Of a DNA stretch of 64,000 bases, positions 44,301 through 52,428 are shown in pieces. Under the pieces are notes generated by a model. That model was given only the letters and a program-made list of their open reading frames with translations. It was not told the DNA's origin and did no database searches. Position 1 is the stretch's first letter. Each line of letters opens with the position of its first letter. Source of the DNA: Comamonadaceae bacterium M7527 (lineage in GTDB: Bacteria; Pseudomonadota; Gammaproteobacteria; Burkholderiales; Burkholderiaceae_C); NCBI GenBank assembly GCA_021044545.1, contig CP087990.1, positions 1,488,001-1,552,000 on the forward strand, read 5' to 3'. Both the position numbers and the translations under genes were made by a program.

Positions 44301-47270
44301 GCGAATCACGTCCAGGTTGTGCTCAATCACCAACACAGAGTGGCCTGCCTCCATCAAACGGCGCAGCGCGCGCATCAGCGTGGCAATGTCTTCAAAGTGC
44401 AAGCCGGTGGTGGGCTCGTCAAACATGAACAGCGCGCCTTTTGTGGCAACTGCTTGACGGCTGCTGGTGCCGCCTTTGGCCGCTTGGGCCAAAAAGCCTG
44501 CCAGCTTTAAACGCTGTGCCTCACCACCAGACAGGGTGGGCACAGGCTGGCCCAGCTTCACGTAGTCCAAGCCCACATCCACAATGGGCTGCAGCGCGCG
44601 CAGCACGTCGCGCTCTTGTGCAAACACCTGCACAGCTTGTGCAACGGTGAGGTTCAATATATCGGCCACGTTGAGGCCTGCATCACCGGCCTTGGCATCT
44701 GGGTGCTGGTGAGTCAGACGTACCTCCAGCACCTCTGGCCTGTAGCGCTGGCCGTCACAGTCTGGGCAGCGCAAGTAAACGTCACTCAGAAACTGCATTT
44801 CAACGTGCTCAAAGCCGGAGCCGCCACACAGTGGGCAGCGACCATCACCACCGTTGAAGCTGAACTTGGACGCGGTGTAGCCGCGCTCACGCGCCAGCGG
44901 TGCAGTGGCCAGCAGGCTGCGCAAGCTGTCCCATGCGCCTACATAGCTCACAGGGTTTGAGCGCGACGTTTTACCAATGGGAGACTGGTCTACAAACACC
45001 ACGTCACTCAGTTGCTCGGCGCCCATCAGTCGATCAAACGCGCCGGGCGCATCGGTGGGCTTGCCAAAGTGACGCAGCAGCGCAGGTGCCAGCACGTCCT
45101 GCACCAAGGTGGACTTGCCAGAGCCAGACACACCAGTGACACACACCAGGCGCTGCAGTGGTATGGACACTTGCACGTTTTGCAAGTTGTGTTCACGCGC
45201 ACCTTCCAGAATAAGACGTGGCGTGTTGTCGCTCACCATGCGCTTAAAGCCCATGCCCACCTGCTTGCGATTGCCCAGGTAGGCGCCGGTCAGCGTATCG
45301 GCCTTGCGCAGCTGCGCAGGTGTGCCATCAAACACAATGTCGCCGCCACGCTCGCCTGGGCCAGGCCCCATGTCGATCACGCGGTCTGCGGCCAACATCA
45401 CAGCCGGGTCGTGCTCAACCACGACCAGCGTATTGCCTGCGTCACGCAGGCGTTGCATGGCCTCGGTGATACGGTCCATATCGCGCGGGTGCAAGCCTAT
45501 GCTGGGCTCATCCAATACAAACAAGGTGTTGACCAACGACGTGCCCAAAGCCGTGGTGAGGTTGATGCGCTGCACCTCACCACCAGACAGGGTGCGGCTT
45601 TGGCGGTCCAGCGTGAGATAGCCCAGCCCCACATGGCACAGGTACTTGAGGCGCGTGGTGATCTCCTCAAACAACAAGGCTTGCGCGCGCGCATCAGCAT
45701 CTGCGCGGTCAACCACAGTGGCCTCCACGCTTTGGAAAAACACCAGCATTTGGTCTAGCGGCATGCACATGAGGTCGTGCAAGCTCAAGCCGGGCAGGGC
45801 TTGCAGCTGTTCATTGGTCCACGACACACCCACGGGCTTGAAGCGCTTGTAGCTGTCCAGCGCGGCGTTGGCTTGCTCGGCATTGCCCAAACGCCACAAC
45901 AGACTTTCTGTTTTCAGGCGTGCGCCGCCGCAGTCACCACAAGGCGTGTAGCTGCGGTACTTGGACAGCAGCACACGGATGTGCATCTTGTAGGACTTGC
46001 TTTCCAAATACTCAAAAAAGCGCTTGATGCCATACCACTGCTGATTCCACTTGCCAGCCCAGTTGGGTGAGCCGTTGATCACCCAGTCTTTGTGCGCATC
46101 TGTGAGCTTGTGCCAAGGTGTGTCACGCGGTATGCCGGCCGTCTCAGCGTGGCGCATGAGGTCGTCTTGGCACTCTTGCCACGCTGGGGTTTGTATGGTT
46201 TTGATGGCGCCGCCGCGCAAGCTGAGTTTGTCGTTTGGAATCACCAAACCGTAGTCCACACCAATCACCCGACCAAAACCACGGCAAGTTGCGCACGCGC
46301 CTACAGGCGAGTTAAACGAAAACATGCTGGGCGTGGGCTTTTGGTAGCGAATGTGGCTGTCCGGGCAATGCAAGCCGCTGGAAAACTGCCACCGTTGCTC
46401 ATCGCCCTCGTCGTTGCCAAAGGCCACATATACCGACATATGGCCAGAACCACGCTTGAGTGCCACCTCAATCGCCTCAATGGCGCGGGCACGGTCCAGC
46501 TTGCTGGCCTTAAAACGGTCGGCCACCACGTCCAGCACTTTGCGCGTGCCATCCAGCTCAGCCGCTTTCTTTTTAGGCGTTTTCTTGGCGGCTACTTTCT
46601 TGGCCGCTTTGCCTAACAACGTTGCTGCCTCATGGGTGCTGTGCAAGTCTTTTACAGCCACATCACGCTGTGCATGTATGCGGGTAAAGCCGCTGGCAGA
46701 CAGCCACTGCTCTACCTCTTCAGGTGTGGTGGTTGCAGGCAACTCGACCGGAAAGGTCACCACCAGCCGCGCATCCAAGCCAGCACTGCGCTGCGCGATG
46801 GCGTCAAAAATAGTGTCGGCGTTGTCGTGCTGCACAGGCTGCGCGGTTTGCCTGTCAAACAACTGGGCGCTGCGGGCAAACAACAACTTGAGGTGGTCGT
46901 TCAGCTCTGTCATGGTGCCCACTGTTGAGCGTGAGCTGCGCACCGGGTTGGTTTGGTCAATGGCAATGGCAGGCGGCACGCCGTCAACGCGGTCTACCGC
47001 GGGCTTGTCCATACGATCCAGAAACTGGCGCGCGTAGGCTGAAAACGTCTCAACATAGCGGCGCTGACCTTCAGCAAACAAGGTGTCAAACACCAGACTG
47101 GACTTGCCCGAGCCGCTGGGCCCAGTCACCACTGTCAGCTCGTTGGTGCGTATATCCAAGTCCAGGTTTTTAAGCGTGTGCTGGCGCGCACCGCGTATGC
47201 GAATAAGCCCCTCCTCGGAGGCTTGCTGAGCCGACTTGGGTAACTTGTTGGACTTGAGTGGTTTAGACAT
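41385..47270 (-). CDS. uvrA: Tandem (double-length) UvrA-like excinuclease ATPase
   Basis: Protein of 1961 residues made of two UvrA copies fused head to tail, about residues 1-1060 and 1075-1961, joined by a short linker. UvrA recognises bulky DNA damage in nucleotide excision repair. All four Walker A motifs are intact (GPSGSGKS at 50, and three GVSGSGKS near 715, 1092 and 1642). So are four LSGGE signatures and four DEP Walker B boxes. Copy 2 and the second zinc module of copy 1 have CxxC pairs. The first zinc module of copy 1 reads HCPDSH (C302, H306), followed by a normal CATC pair. A Lys-rich insertion lies at about 221-238. Long fused forms occur in Burkholderiales, usually beside a normal uvrA; whether one exists here cannot be seen. 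Confidence 0.92.
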   Translation of the reverse strand: MSKPLKSNKLPKSAQQASEEGLIRIRGARQHTLKNLDLDIRTNELTVVTGPSGSGKSSLVFDTLFAEGQRRYVETFSAYARQFLDRMDKPAVDRVDGVPPAIAIDQTNPVRSSRSTVGTMTELNDHLKLLFARSAQLFDRQTAQPVQHDNADTIFDAIAQRSAGLDARLVVTFPVELPATTTPEEVEQWLSASGFTRIHAQRDVAVKDLHSTHEAATLLGKAAKKVAAKKTPKKKAAELDGTRKVLDVVADRFKASKLDRARAIEAIEVALKRGSGHMSVYVAFGNDEGDEQRWQFSSGLHCPDSHIRYQKPTPSMFSFNSPVGACATCRGFGRVIGVDYGLVIPNDKLSLRGGAIKTIQTPAWQECQDDLMRHAETAGIPRDTPWHKLTDAHKDWVINGSPNWAGKWNQQWYGIKRFFEYLESKSYKMHIRVLLSKYRSYTPCGDCGGARLKTESLLWRLGNAEQANAALDSYKRFKPVGVSWTNEQLQALPGLSLHDLMCMPLDQMLVFFQSVEATVVDRADADARAQALLFEEITTRLKYLCHVGLGYLTLDRQSRTLSGGEVQRINLTTALGTSLVNTLFVLDEPSIGLHPRDMDRITEAMQRLRDAGNTLVVVEHDPAVMLAADRVIDMGPGPGERGGDIVFDGTPAQLRKADTLTGAYLGNRKQVGMGFKRMVSDNTPRLILEGAREHNLQNVQVSIPLQRLVCVTGVSGSGKSTLVQDVLAPALLRHFGKPTDAPGAFDRLMGAEQLSDVVFVDQSPIGKTSRSNPVSYVGAWDSLRSLLATAPLARERGYTASKFSFNGGDGRCPLCGGSGFEHVEMQFLSDVYLRCPDCDGQRYRPEVLEVRLTHQHPDAKAGDAGLNVADILNLTVAQAVQVFAQERDVLRALQPIVDVGLDYVKLGQPVPTLSGGEAQRLKLAGFLAQAAKGGTSSRQAVATKGALFMFDEPTTGLHFEDIATLMRALRRLMEAGHSVLVIEHNLDVIRAADWLIDLGPEGGIGGGHIVAQGTPEALREHPTSHTAKAMRDYDMAMGLGGHVVSDKAAAYATKPRIKPSNDIQIVNAKEHNLKGISLNIPRGKFNVISGVSGSGKSTLAFDILFHEGQRRYLESLNAYARSIVQPAGRPEVDAVYGIPPTVAIEQRLSRGGRKSTVGTTTEVWHYLRLLYVKLGTQHCVHDGAAVLPQTPDAMAANLLKQHKGQHIGLLAPLVVGRKGVYTELADWAKPRGYPYLRVDGEFLPTDNFPRIDRFKEHNIELPVGDLVVNANNEGELRRLLKEALLHGKGVVHVLVGLGGLKEAMAQGLPTATIGKVQVASSLRACPTCATSYPELDPRLFSYNSKHGWCTECVGTGLRLNKVQRITLDDSTRDDKDRGREQSFAEPELDEDVNEACPACTGTRLNPQARAVQFAGVGIAEVARLSVRDVHSWVQQLKLSTRETDIARDLIPEIESRLQFLQDVGLGYLTLDRGAPTLSGGEAQRIRLAAQLGSNLQGVCYVLDEPTIGLHARDNHMLLNALHALGGKGNTLVVVEHDEDTIRRADHLIDIGPSAGKRGGTVVAQGTVADVMKAHESVTGRYLRDAIKHPMQARRLFALPKSTADADAGDGALVLTRAHLHNLQNVSVQVPLKRLVAITGVSGSGKSTLARDVLLTNVAMAVTPAIKRAQSKGETVELPTWVGCASLSGYQSLDRVLEVDQTPIGKTPRSCPATYIGFWDTVRKLFAETLEAKARGYAPGRFSFNTGEGRCPGCEGQGMRTVEMSFLPDVKVLCEACHGARFNPETLAVTWRGKSVGDVLSMAVDEAVDFFASMPSIAHPLQLLKDVGLGYLTLGQPSPTLSGGEAQRIKLVTELTKVRDEVGKRGQKAPHTLYVLDEPTVGLHMADVEKLIRVLHRLVDAGHSVVVIEHDLDVIAEADWVIDLGPDGGNEGGQIVAAAPPEALVQLRTATGLALAPVLARA

Positions 47271-47291
47271 ACAGCGCCGCCATTTATAGAT

Positions 47292-47320
47292 TGGACAAAC
47301 ATTCTATGTAGTCTTGTCCA
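47292..47320. repeat. Inverted repeat upstream of uvrA
   Basis: TGGACAA and TTGTCCA are perfect 7-base arms separated by 15 bases, starting 22 bases before the uvrA ATG. It could be an operator. It does not resemble the CTGT-N8-ACAG LexA box. Confidence 0.35.
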
Positions 47321-47440
47321 GCCAGCGGGCCGCGCTTGGGCATGCTGCAGCGACGCAAAGGGTCAACCTGCAGAAATGTGCGTTGTAGAAAGACGCAATA
47401 GGTACGGTTGGGATTTGGTCGTGTCAACCAAGACAGTCCA

Positions 47441-47878
47441 TTAAGACTTCACCACCAACACGGGCACCTCGCTGTGGGTGAGCACCTTTTGGGTTTCGCT
47501 GCCCAATATCAACGCCTTCACGCCGCTGCGCCCGTGAGAGCCCATCACGATGAGATCGCAGTTTTCAGCCTTGGCGGTGTCCAGAATGCCCTCATAAACC
47601 GCGTTGCGCTCTATGGTGTCGGCCTTGAATGGCACGCCTGCGGCTTCGGCAATTTCTCGCACTTTGGCCAATGACTGCTTGGCTGACGCCTGCGCCTCGC
47701 TGAGGTAGGCCTGCAAACCAAAAGCAGACGCCTCGCCCAGGCCAATGTAAGGAAACGGGTCAATCACCACCACAGAGACCATGCTGGCGTTGTGTATGCT
47801 GGCCAGCTCTACTGCTTTGCGCGCAGCCACCAAGGCTTTGTCTGATCCGTCGGTAGGCAACAAAATGTTCTTGAACAT
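47441..47878 (-). CDS. Universal stress protein UspA family
   Basis: Cytoplasmic stress protein of 145 residues. NILLPTDGSDKALVAAR opens the fold. The ATP-binding G-2x-G-9x-G(S/T) stretch reads GSHGRSGVKALILGSETQKV near residue 115. The start is ATG 47878, with AAGGAG upstream. It stands alone upstream of uvrA on the same strand, 170 bases away. Confidence 0.92.
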   Translation of the reverse strand: MFKNILLPTDGSDKALVAARKAVELASIHNASMVSVVVIDPFPYIGLGEASAFGLQAYLSEAQASAKQSLAKVREIAEAAGVPFKADTIERNAVYEGILDTAKAENCDLIVMGSHGRSGVKALILGSETQKVLTHSEVPVLVVKS

Positions 47879-48076
47879 GAAAGACTCCTTTTCAGTGAAC
47901 TGACCAGCAAAAACCCACTTTGCCGGCCCTCGTTGCCAGTGTAGGGCCACTGCAAGAAGCTGCGTTGCGCTGTGTCAAACGCCATTGACATCGCTCAAGC
48001 GCGGCAACTTTGGCGACTGCCAGTGCTTTGGATTGTGGCTAGCATATGCAGCGAAACCACTTTCAGGAGATAAACC

Positions 48077-48478
48077 ATGTTTAACCACGTCATGGTAGGC
48101 ACCAACGACATAGAGCGCGCCAAGCGTTTTTACGATGCGGTGCTGGGCACCTTGGGTGTTGGAGAGCCTGCGCTGAACAAAAGCCCAACAGGCCACACCC
48201 GCTTGTTCTACCGCCACGACGGCGGCACATTTGGCGTAACACAGCCTATCAACGACCAACCAGCGAGCCCGGCAAACGGCAGCACCCTGGGCTTTAAATG
48301 CACCTCACCTGAACAGGTTAAGGCGTTTCACGATACGGCAGTCGCGCACGGCGGCACGTCTATTGAAGACCCACCGGGCCTGCGTGAAGGCGCTATGGGT
48401 GCCATGCATTTGTCGTATGTGCTTGACCCAGACGGCAACAAGTTGTGCGCTTTGTACCGCGTACCAAAAGCGGCTTAA
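48077..48478 (+). CDS. VOC-family (glyoxalase/bleomycin resistance-like) protein
   Basis: Metal-binding fold of 133 residues with FNHVMVGTNDIERAKRFYDAVL at the N-terminus and SYVLDPDGNKLCAL at the C-terminus. Such proteins act on varied substrates, so no reaction is assigned. The start has a strong AGGAG ribosome site 7 bases upstream. It converges on the isomerase-like gene. Confidence 0.88.
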   Translation: MFNHVMVGTNDIERAKRFYDAVLGTLGVGEPALNKSPTGHTRLFYRHDGGTFGVTQPINDQPASPANGSTLGFKCTSPEQVKAFHDTAVAHGGTSIEDPPGLREGAMGAMHLSYVLDPDGNKLCALYRVPKAA

Positions 48479-48487
48479 ACCCCAACG

Positions 48488-49185
48488 CTAAGCGCGCGTA
48501 ATACCCACGGGTATGGCGCCCGCCTGGTGCCAAGCGTTGCCGGCAAACCAGTCTCCACCACGCAAGTAGTCGGCCAACATATCCAAGCCGTCCAAGCCCC
48601 AAAACACACGGGCTTGTGGCTGGCTTTGCGCGTTATGGGCTACAACCGTTGGCACGCCAAACACACCTGCGGCCAGCGCTTGCTCGGTATTGGTGCGCAA
48701 ACGCGCTTTTACCCAGTCTGCATCACGCCATGCATCGCCTCTGGTGGCCACATGTTGTTGCAACTGGGCTTCAAGGCTTGCAAACGCGCAGCGTCGTTGG
48801 GGTCTAAACCTGCCGTCTGTCCAGCCTCAGCACTGGCCCACACGTGTCGCAGTGAAAGCTCTGCGCTGTAGCGGTTAACGCAACCATTGTCGTCAGCTGC
48901 GCCCAACACAGTGCGCAGCAAAACCAATGGATTGAACGGATGGCTGGCAGGCATAGCCATGGTCACACCCAAACGCTGCGCCTGCCACAGCACCTGCCTA
49001 TAAGTCCACTCGCGCTTGCCTGCAATTTCCGCAGGGCCTTTTTGGCCATTGGCGGCCAGCATGGCGCCAAACAACACCGGCTTGTAAGACACGCTTACGC
49101 TCAAGCCCTCAAGTGCTTTTGGCAAATGCTCGAACGCCAAATGGGCGTATGGCGAGATAGGATCAAAGTAAAAATCTAATGGCAT
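48488..49185 (-). pseudogene. 2-hydroxychromene-2-carboxylate isomerase-like (DsbA fold), frameshifted
   Basis: Glutathione-dependent isomerase family of naphthalene-type pathways, often with unknown substrate in such hosts. The first frame has DFYFDPISPYAHLAFE with the Ser in place of the redox Cys, and runs to DAARLQAL. It then departs. The remainder (AQLQQHVATRG, VKARLRTNTEQALAAGVFGV and PTVV) is in another frame and ends at 48488. One base is missing near 48770. The restored protein is 232 residues. The start is ATG 49185. The DUF1289 gene lies 13 bases upstream. Confidence 0.82.
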
Positions 49186-49198
49186 CTGCTGTGCTGGC

Positions 49199-49456
49199 TT
49201 AATCGTCAAACTGAGCGGCCTCTCGCGCCAGCAATGTCTGCCACAAGGCTTTCTTGGCGTCATTGCTCATGCCGCCCCAGCGCGCAATTTCATCCAGGTT
49301 TCGGTAGCAACCACCGCACAAAGGCTGTTGCGGTGTTACCGCACTCATGGTGCACACACCCACGCAGGGCGACGGCACCGCGCTGGGGTTTAGGCGCTGG
49401 GCACGCTGCCAGCGGCTGTCCAATGAGTCGGCTAAGTTGTTGTTTGAGTCGGCCAT
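49199..49456 (-). CDS. DUF1289 small cysteine protein
   Basis: Protein of 85 residues with the family pattern SPCVGVCTM...PLCGGCYRNLDEIARW, four cysteines likely to bind a metal. Function is unknown. The start is ATG 49456 (MADSNNN); the longer frame to 49498 adds an unconserved part. It precedes the isomerase-like gene. Confidence 0.82.
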   Translation of the reverse strand: MADSNNNLADSLDSRWQRAQRLNPSAVPSPCVGVCTMSAVTPQQPLCGGCYRNLDEIARWGGMSNDAKKALWQTLLAREAAQFDD

Positions 49457-49544
49457 GGCTTGATTGTGCTGCGGCTTGTCGCAGCCTGCGGTCACCACCG
49501 CGGCACGCCCGCGTTGGCCAAGCGGTCTTTAACGCAGCGTCCCT

Positions 49545-50207
49545 TCAAGTCGCAACACGGCGCACCAGTAGCAAACTGGTACCCATCAGCATCAGCACGC
49601 CGCCAAACAGGCGGTTTTGGTTGCGCTGGGCCTTGGCCGAGCGCATCAGCGCCTGCAGGCGAGACGCCAGGTAGGCATAGCCATGCATCACGACCGTATC
49701 CACGGCATTCATGGTGAGACACAAGATAAGCAGCTGCAACGCAAGCGACTTGCCGGGATCAATAAACTGCGGCAGCACAGCCACCATGAACACAATGCCT
49801 TTGGGGTTGGACAGGTTGGTAAACACACCTGTGAGTACGCGCTCGCGTGTGCTGGGTACGCGCTTGCTCAAACCCTCTGTGGTGGCCTGCGTGGCGTCTG
49901 CTACCGCCGACTCGTCGCTGGTCACGGCGGCGCGCCACTGCTTGACGCCCAAGTAAAACAAGTAAGCCGCACCCACTACTTTCACCACCAGAAACGCATT
50001 GGCCGAAGCCACCAATACGGCGCCTACGCCTGCTCCCGCAATCAGCAACACAACCGACAGGCCCAGCTGCAAACCCAGCACAGTTGCCGAGGCTTTTTTT
50101 ACGCCATAGGCCAAGCCATGGCTCATAGAGATGACCGCACCTGAGCCGGGCGACACCGCAATCACCCAACACGCTGCAAAGTAGGCCAACCAAACATGCA
50201 ATTCCAT
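49545..50207 (-). CDS. LysE/RhtB-family amino acid exporter
   Basis: Inner-membrane exporter of 220 residues with about six hydrophobic segments. The motif SPGSGAVISMSHGLAYG near residue 20 and NLSNPKGIVFMVAVLPQF near residue 130 are typical. The cargo is unknown. It is divergent from the luciferase-like gene and intact, unlike several neighbours. Confidence 0.88.
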   Translation of the reverse strand: MELHVWLAYFAACWVIAVSPGSGAVISMSHGLAYGVKKASATVLGLQLGLSVVLLIAGAGVGAVLVASANAFLVVKVVGAAYLFYLGVKQWRAAVTSDESAVADATQATTEGLSKRVPSTRERVLTGVFTNLSNPKGIVFMVAVLPQFIDPGKSLALQLLILCLTMNAVDTVVMHGYAYLASRLQALMRSAKAQRNQNRLFGGVLMLMGTSLLLVRRVAT

Positions 50208-50286
50208 GGTGAGAGTGTATCGGCTAGTGCAGGCTTGCAGCCTGTTGGCGACTGCACGACGACGCTAAAAATATGACAATGGACAC

Positions 50287-51321
50287 ATGACTGATAGCAA
50301 AACCCCAAAACTCTCCATGCTGGACCTGGTCGCTGTGCGCGAGGGCGGCACAGTGCGACAAGCACTGGATGTGGCGCTGCAAACCGCACAGCATGCCGAG
50401 CACTTGGGCTTTACCCGCTACTGGCTGGCCGAACACCACAACATGAGCGGCATTGCCAGCTCGGCAACCGCCGTACTGATCGGGCACCTGGCTGGGGGCA
50501 CACAACGCATACGCGTGGGGTCTGGCGGCATTATGTTGCCCAACCACGCACCGCTGGTGGTGGCTGAAGCCTTTGGCACGCTGGCCGAGCTGTACCCCAA
50601 CCGCATTGACTTGGGCCTTGGTCGTGCGCCCGGTACAGACCGCGCCACCATGCGCGCGCTGCGACGCGACAGACCAGAGACTGAGCAAGACTTTCCCAAC
50701 GATGTGACCGAGCTACAGCGTCTGCTGGGGCCGGTGCAAGACAGTGACAGCATTACCGCCACGCCTGGCACCAACACCAACGTGCCCATCTGGTTATTGG
50801 GCTCTAGCCTGTTTTCTGCGCAACTGGCGGCGCAGCGCGGTTTGCCGTTTGCGTTTGCCTCGCACTTTGCGCCACGCATGTTGCTGCAAGCCATCGCCAT
50901 TTACCGCAGCACCTTCAGGCCCAGCGCCCAACTGGCCAAACCTTATGTCGCCATAGGTGTGCCGCTCATCGCCGCCCCCACAGACCAGGAGGCCGATTAC
51001 CTGGCCAGCAGCACCTACCAGCGCGTGCTGGGCATACTCACCGGCCAGCGCGGCCAACTGCCACCGCCGCGCGACGGCTTCCTGGCCAGCCTGCCCGCCA
51101 ACGCCAGAGCTGCAATTGACGACTTTTTGGCTGCCGCCGTTATTGGCGGGCCAGACACAGTGCAAAACGGGTTTCAACAACTGTTTGAGGCCACGCAAGC
51201 TGATGAATTTGTGCTGGTCAGCGATGTGTTTGACCCAAGTCTCAGGCTGCGGTCGTTGGATATTGCAGCGCAGGCTATCCAGCAAGTGGCGAGTACACCC
51301 GAGGCGTTGTTGTTGGACTAG
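50287..51321 (+). CDS. LLM-class flavin-dependent oxidoreductase
   Basis: Luciferase-like monooxygenase of 344 residues. It shows YWLAEHHNM near residue 44, SGGIMLPNHAPLVVAEAFGTL, DLGLGRAPGTD and PIWLLGSS. The FMN and substrate sites are typical of the MsnO8/YhbW type. The substrate is unknown. It converges on the slyX remnant and HMG-CoA lyase gene. Confidence 0.9.
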   Translation: MTDSKTPKLSMLDLVAVREGGTVRQALDVALQTAQHAEHLGFTRYWLAEHHNMSGIASSATAVLIGHLAGGTQRIRVGSGGIMLPNHAPLVVAEAFGTLAELYPNRIDLGLGRAPGTDRATMRALRRDRPETEQDFPNDVTELQRLLGPVQDSDSITATPGTNTNVPIWLLGSSLFSAQLAAQRGLPFAFASHFAPRMLLQAIAIYRSTFRPSAQLAKPYVAIGVPLIAAPTDQEADYLASSTYQRVLGILTGQRGQLPPPRDGFLASLPANARAAIDDFLAAAVIGGPDTVQNGFQQLFEATQADEFVLVSDVFDPSLRLRSLDIAAQAIQQVASTPEALLLD

Positions 51322-51347
51322 GCCGTCTCGCAGCGGCTACCGCGCCC

Positions 51348-51482
51348 TCAGTAGTGCGGCGGCAAGTCGTCGCGCAGGCTTCTGAATTCGCCGCCAGCGT
51401 CACCAGACTCAGGCACGCGTTTTTTCAAGGTGAGCACTTGCGCCACCAGCGCGTCTATCTGCGTTTGTTGGCGCGTCACCAT
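51348..51482 (-). pseudogene. slyX: SlyX remnant (3' half)
   Basis: A 44-codon frame, too short for usual gene tables, reads VTRQQTQIDALVAQVLTLKK and then FRSLRDDLPPHY. This is the second half of SlyX, a coiled-coil protein that normally has about 70 residues and the LPPHY ending. The first coiled-coil half is missing, and a TGA precedes the ATG at 51482 in the same frame. The front of this frame is inside the 3' end of the HMG-CoA lyase gene, so one deletion could have removed the lyase stop and the slyX start together. Confidence 0.62.
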
Positions 51483-52392
51483 TCAGCATGGCCACGCTCA
51501 CACGGCTGTTGGGTTTACGGCCCAGCGCTTGGCTGATGTAGTCGGCAGCAGTTACCAATTTGTCCAGGTCTAACTCGGTGCTAATGCCCATGCCGTGCAG
51601 CATGTAGACCACGTCTTCGGTTGCCACATTACCGGTCGCGCCTTTGGCGTAAGGGCAACCACCCAAGCCTGCAATAGACGACTCGAAGTGGCTGATGCCC
51701 ATTTGCAAAGCGGCCAATGTATTGGCCAACGCCTGGCCGTAGGTGTCGTGAAAGTGTCCCGCCACGCACGCCAGATCGTAGTGTTTGAGTGCGGCCTCCA
51801 TCGCGGCTTGCACAGTGCGAGGTGTGCCCACGCCTATGGTGTCTGCCACGGCAATGCGCTGCACGCCCATAGCTTTCATCATGCCCGCAACCTCGGCCAC
51901 TTTGGCGGGCACTACCTCGCCCTCATAGGGGCAGCCTACCGCGCAAGAAATCGCGCCGCGCGTGGCCACGCCTGCCGCATGTGCGGCGGCCACCACGGGC
52001 TCAAACATGGCCATGGATTCGGCTATGGCGCAGTTGATGTTTTTTTGGCTAAAGGCCTCACTGGCCGCGCCGAACACCACCACCTCTTGTGCGCCTGCGG
52101 CCAAGGCTGCCTCCAGGCCTTTCATGTTGGGGGTGAGTACGCTAACGGTGGCCGGCTTGACAAGCTGGGATAAAGACGACGCACGCAATCCAGCCATCAC
52201 ATCGGCGGCATCGGCCATTTGCGGCACCCATTTGGGGCTCACAAAACTGGTGGCTTCAAAGTGGCGCACACCGGCTTTTAACAAGCGCTCAATAAGGCCC
52301 AGCTTATGCGCAATCGCCACCATGGTTTTTTCATTTTGCAAGCCGTCTCTGGGGCCTACCTCTGTGATGTGCACGTGGCTGGGATAGTTCAT
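51409..52392 (-). CDS. Hydroxymethylglutaryl-CoA lyase
   Basis: Splits HMG-CoA to acetoacetate and acetyl-CoA, the last step of leucine breakdown. The protein is 327 residues. The TIM-barrel N-terminus EVGPRDGLQNE, ISCAVGCPYEG, the metal-binding HFHDTYGQALAN and the catalytic Cys loop AGLGGCPYAKGATGNVATE are intact. Normal homology ends just after NSRVSVAML. The last 22 or so residues (NGDAPTNADRR onward) come from a different frame of a slyX gene. The enzyme may still work, because the tail lies after the conserved core. It follows the ghrA-like gene by 36 bases. Confidence 0.92.
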   Translation of the reverse strand: MNYPSHVHITEVGPRDGLQNEKTMVAIAHKLGLIERLLKAGVRHFEATSFVSPKWVPQMADAADVMAGLRASSLSQLVKPATVSVLTPNMKGLEAALAAGAQEVVVFGAASEAFSQKNINCAIAESMAMFEPVVAAAHAAGVATRGAISCAVGCPYEGEVVPAKVAEVAGMMKAMGVQRIAVADTIGVGTPRTVQAAMEAALKHYDLACVAGHFHDTYGQALANTLAALQMGISHFESSIAGLGGCPYAKGATGNVATEDVVYMLHGMGISTELDLDKLVTAADYISQALGRKPNSRVSVAMLNGDAPTNADRRAGGASAHLEKTRA

Positions 52393-52428
52393 GTGTGGTC
52401 TTTTGCCCTTGCTGTTGCTTTTATTTGG

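Noticed and set aside
47283..47311. Promoter for uvrA with TATAAA at 47288-47283
   Set aside because: No -35 match at 16-18 bases, and the leader would be only a few bases.
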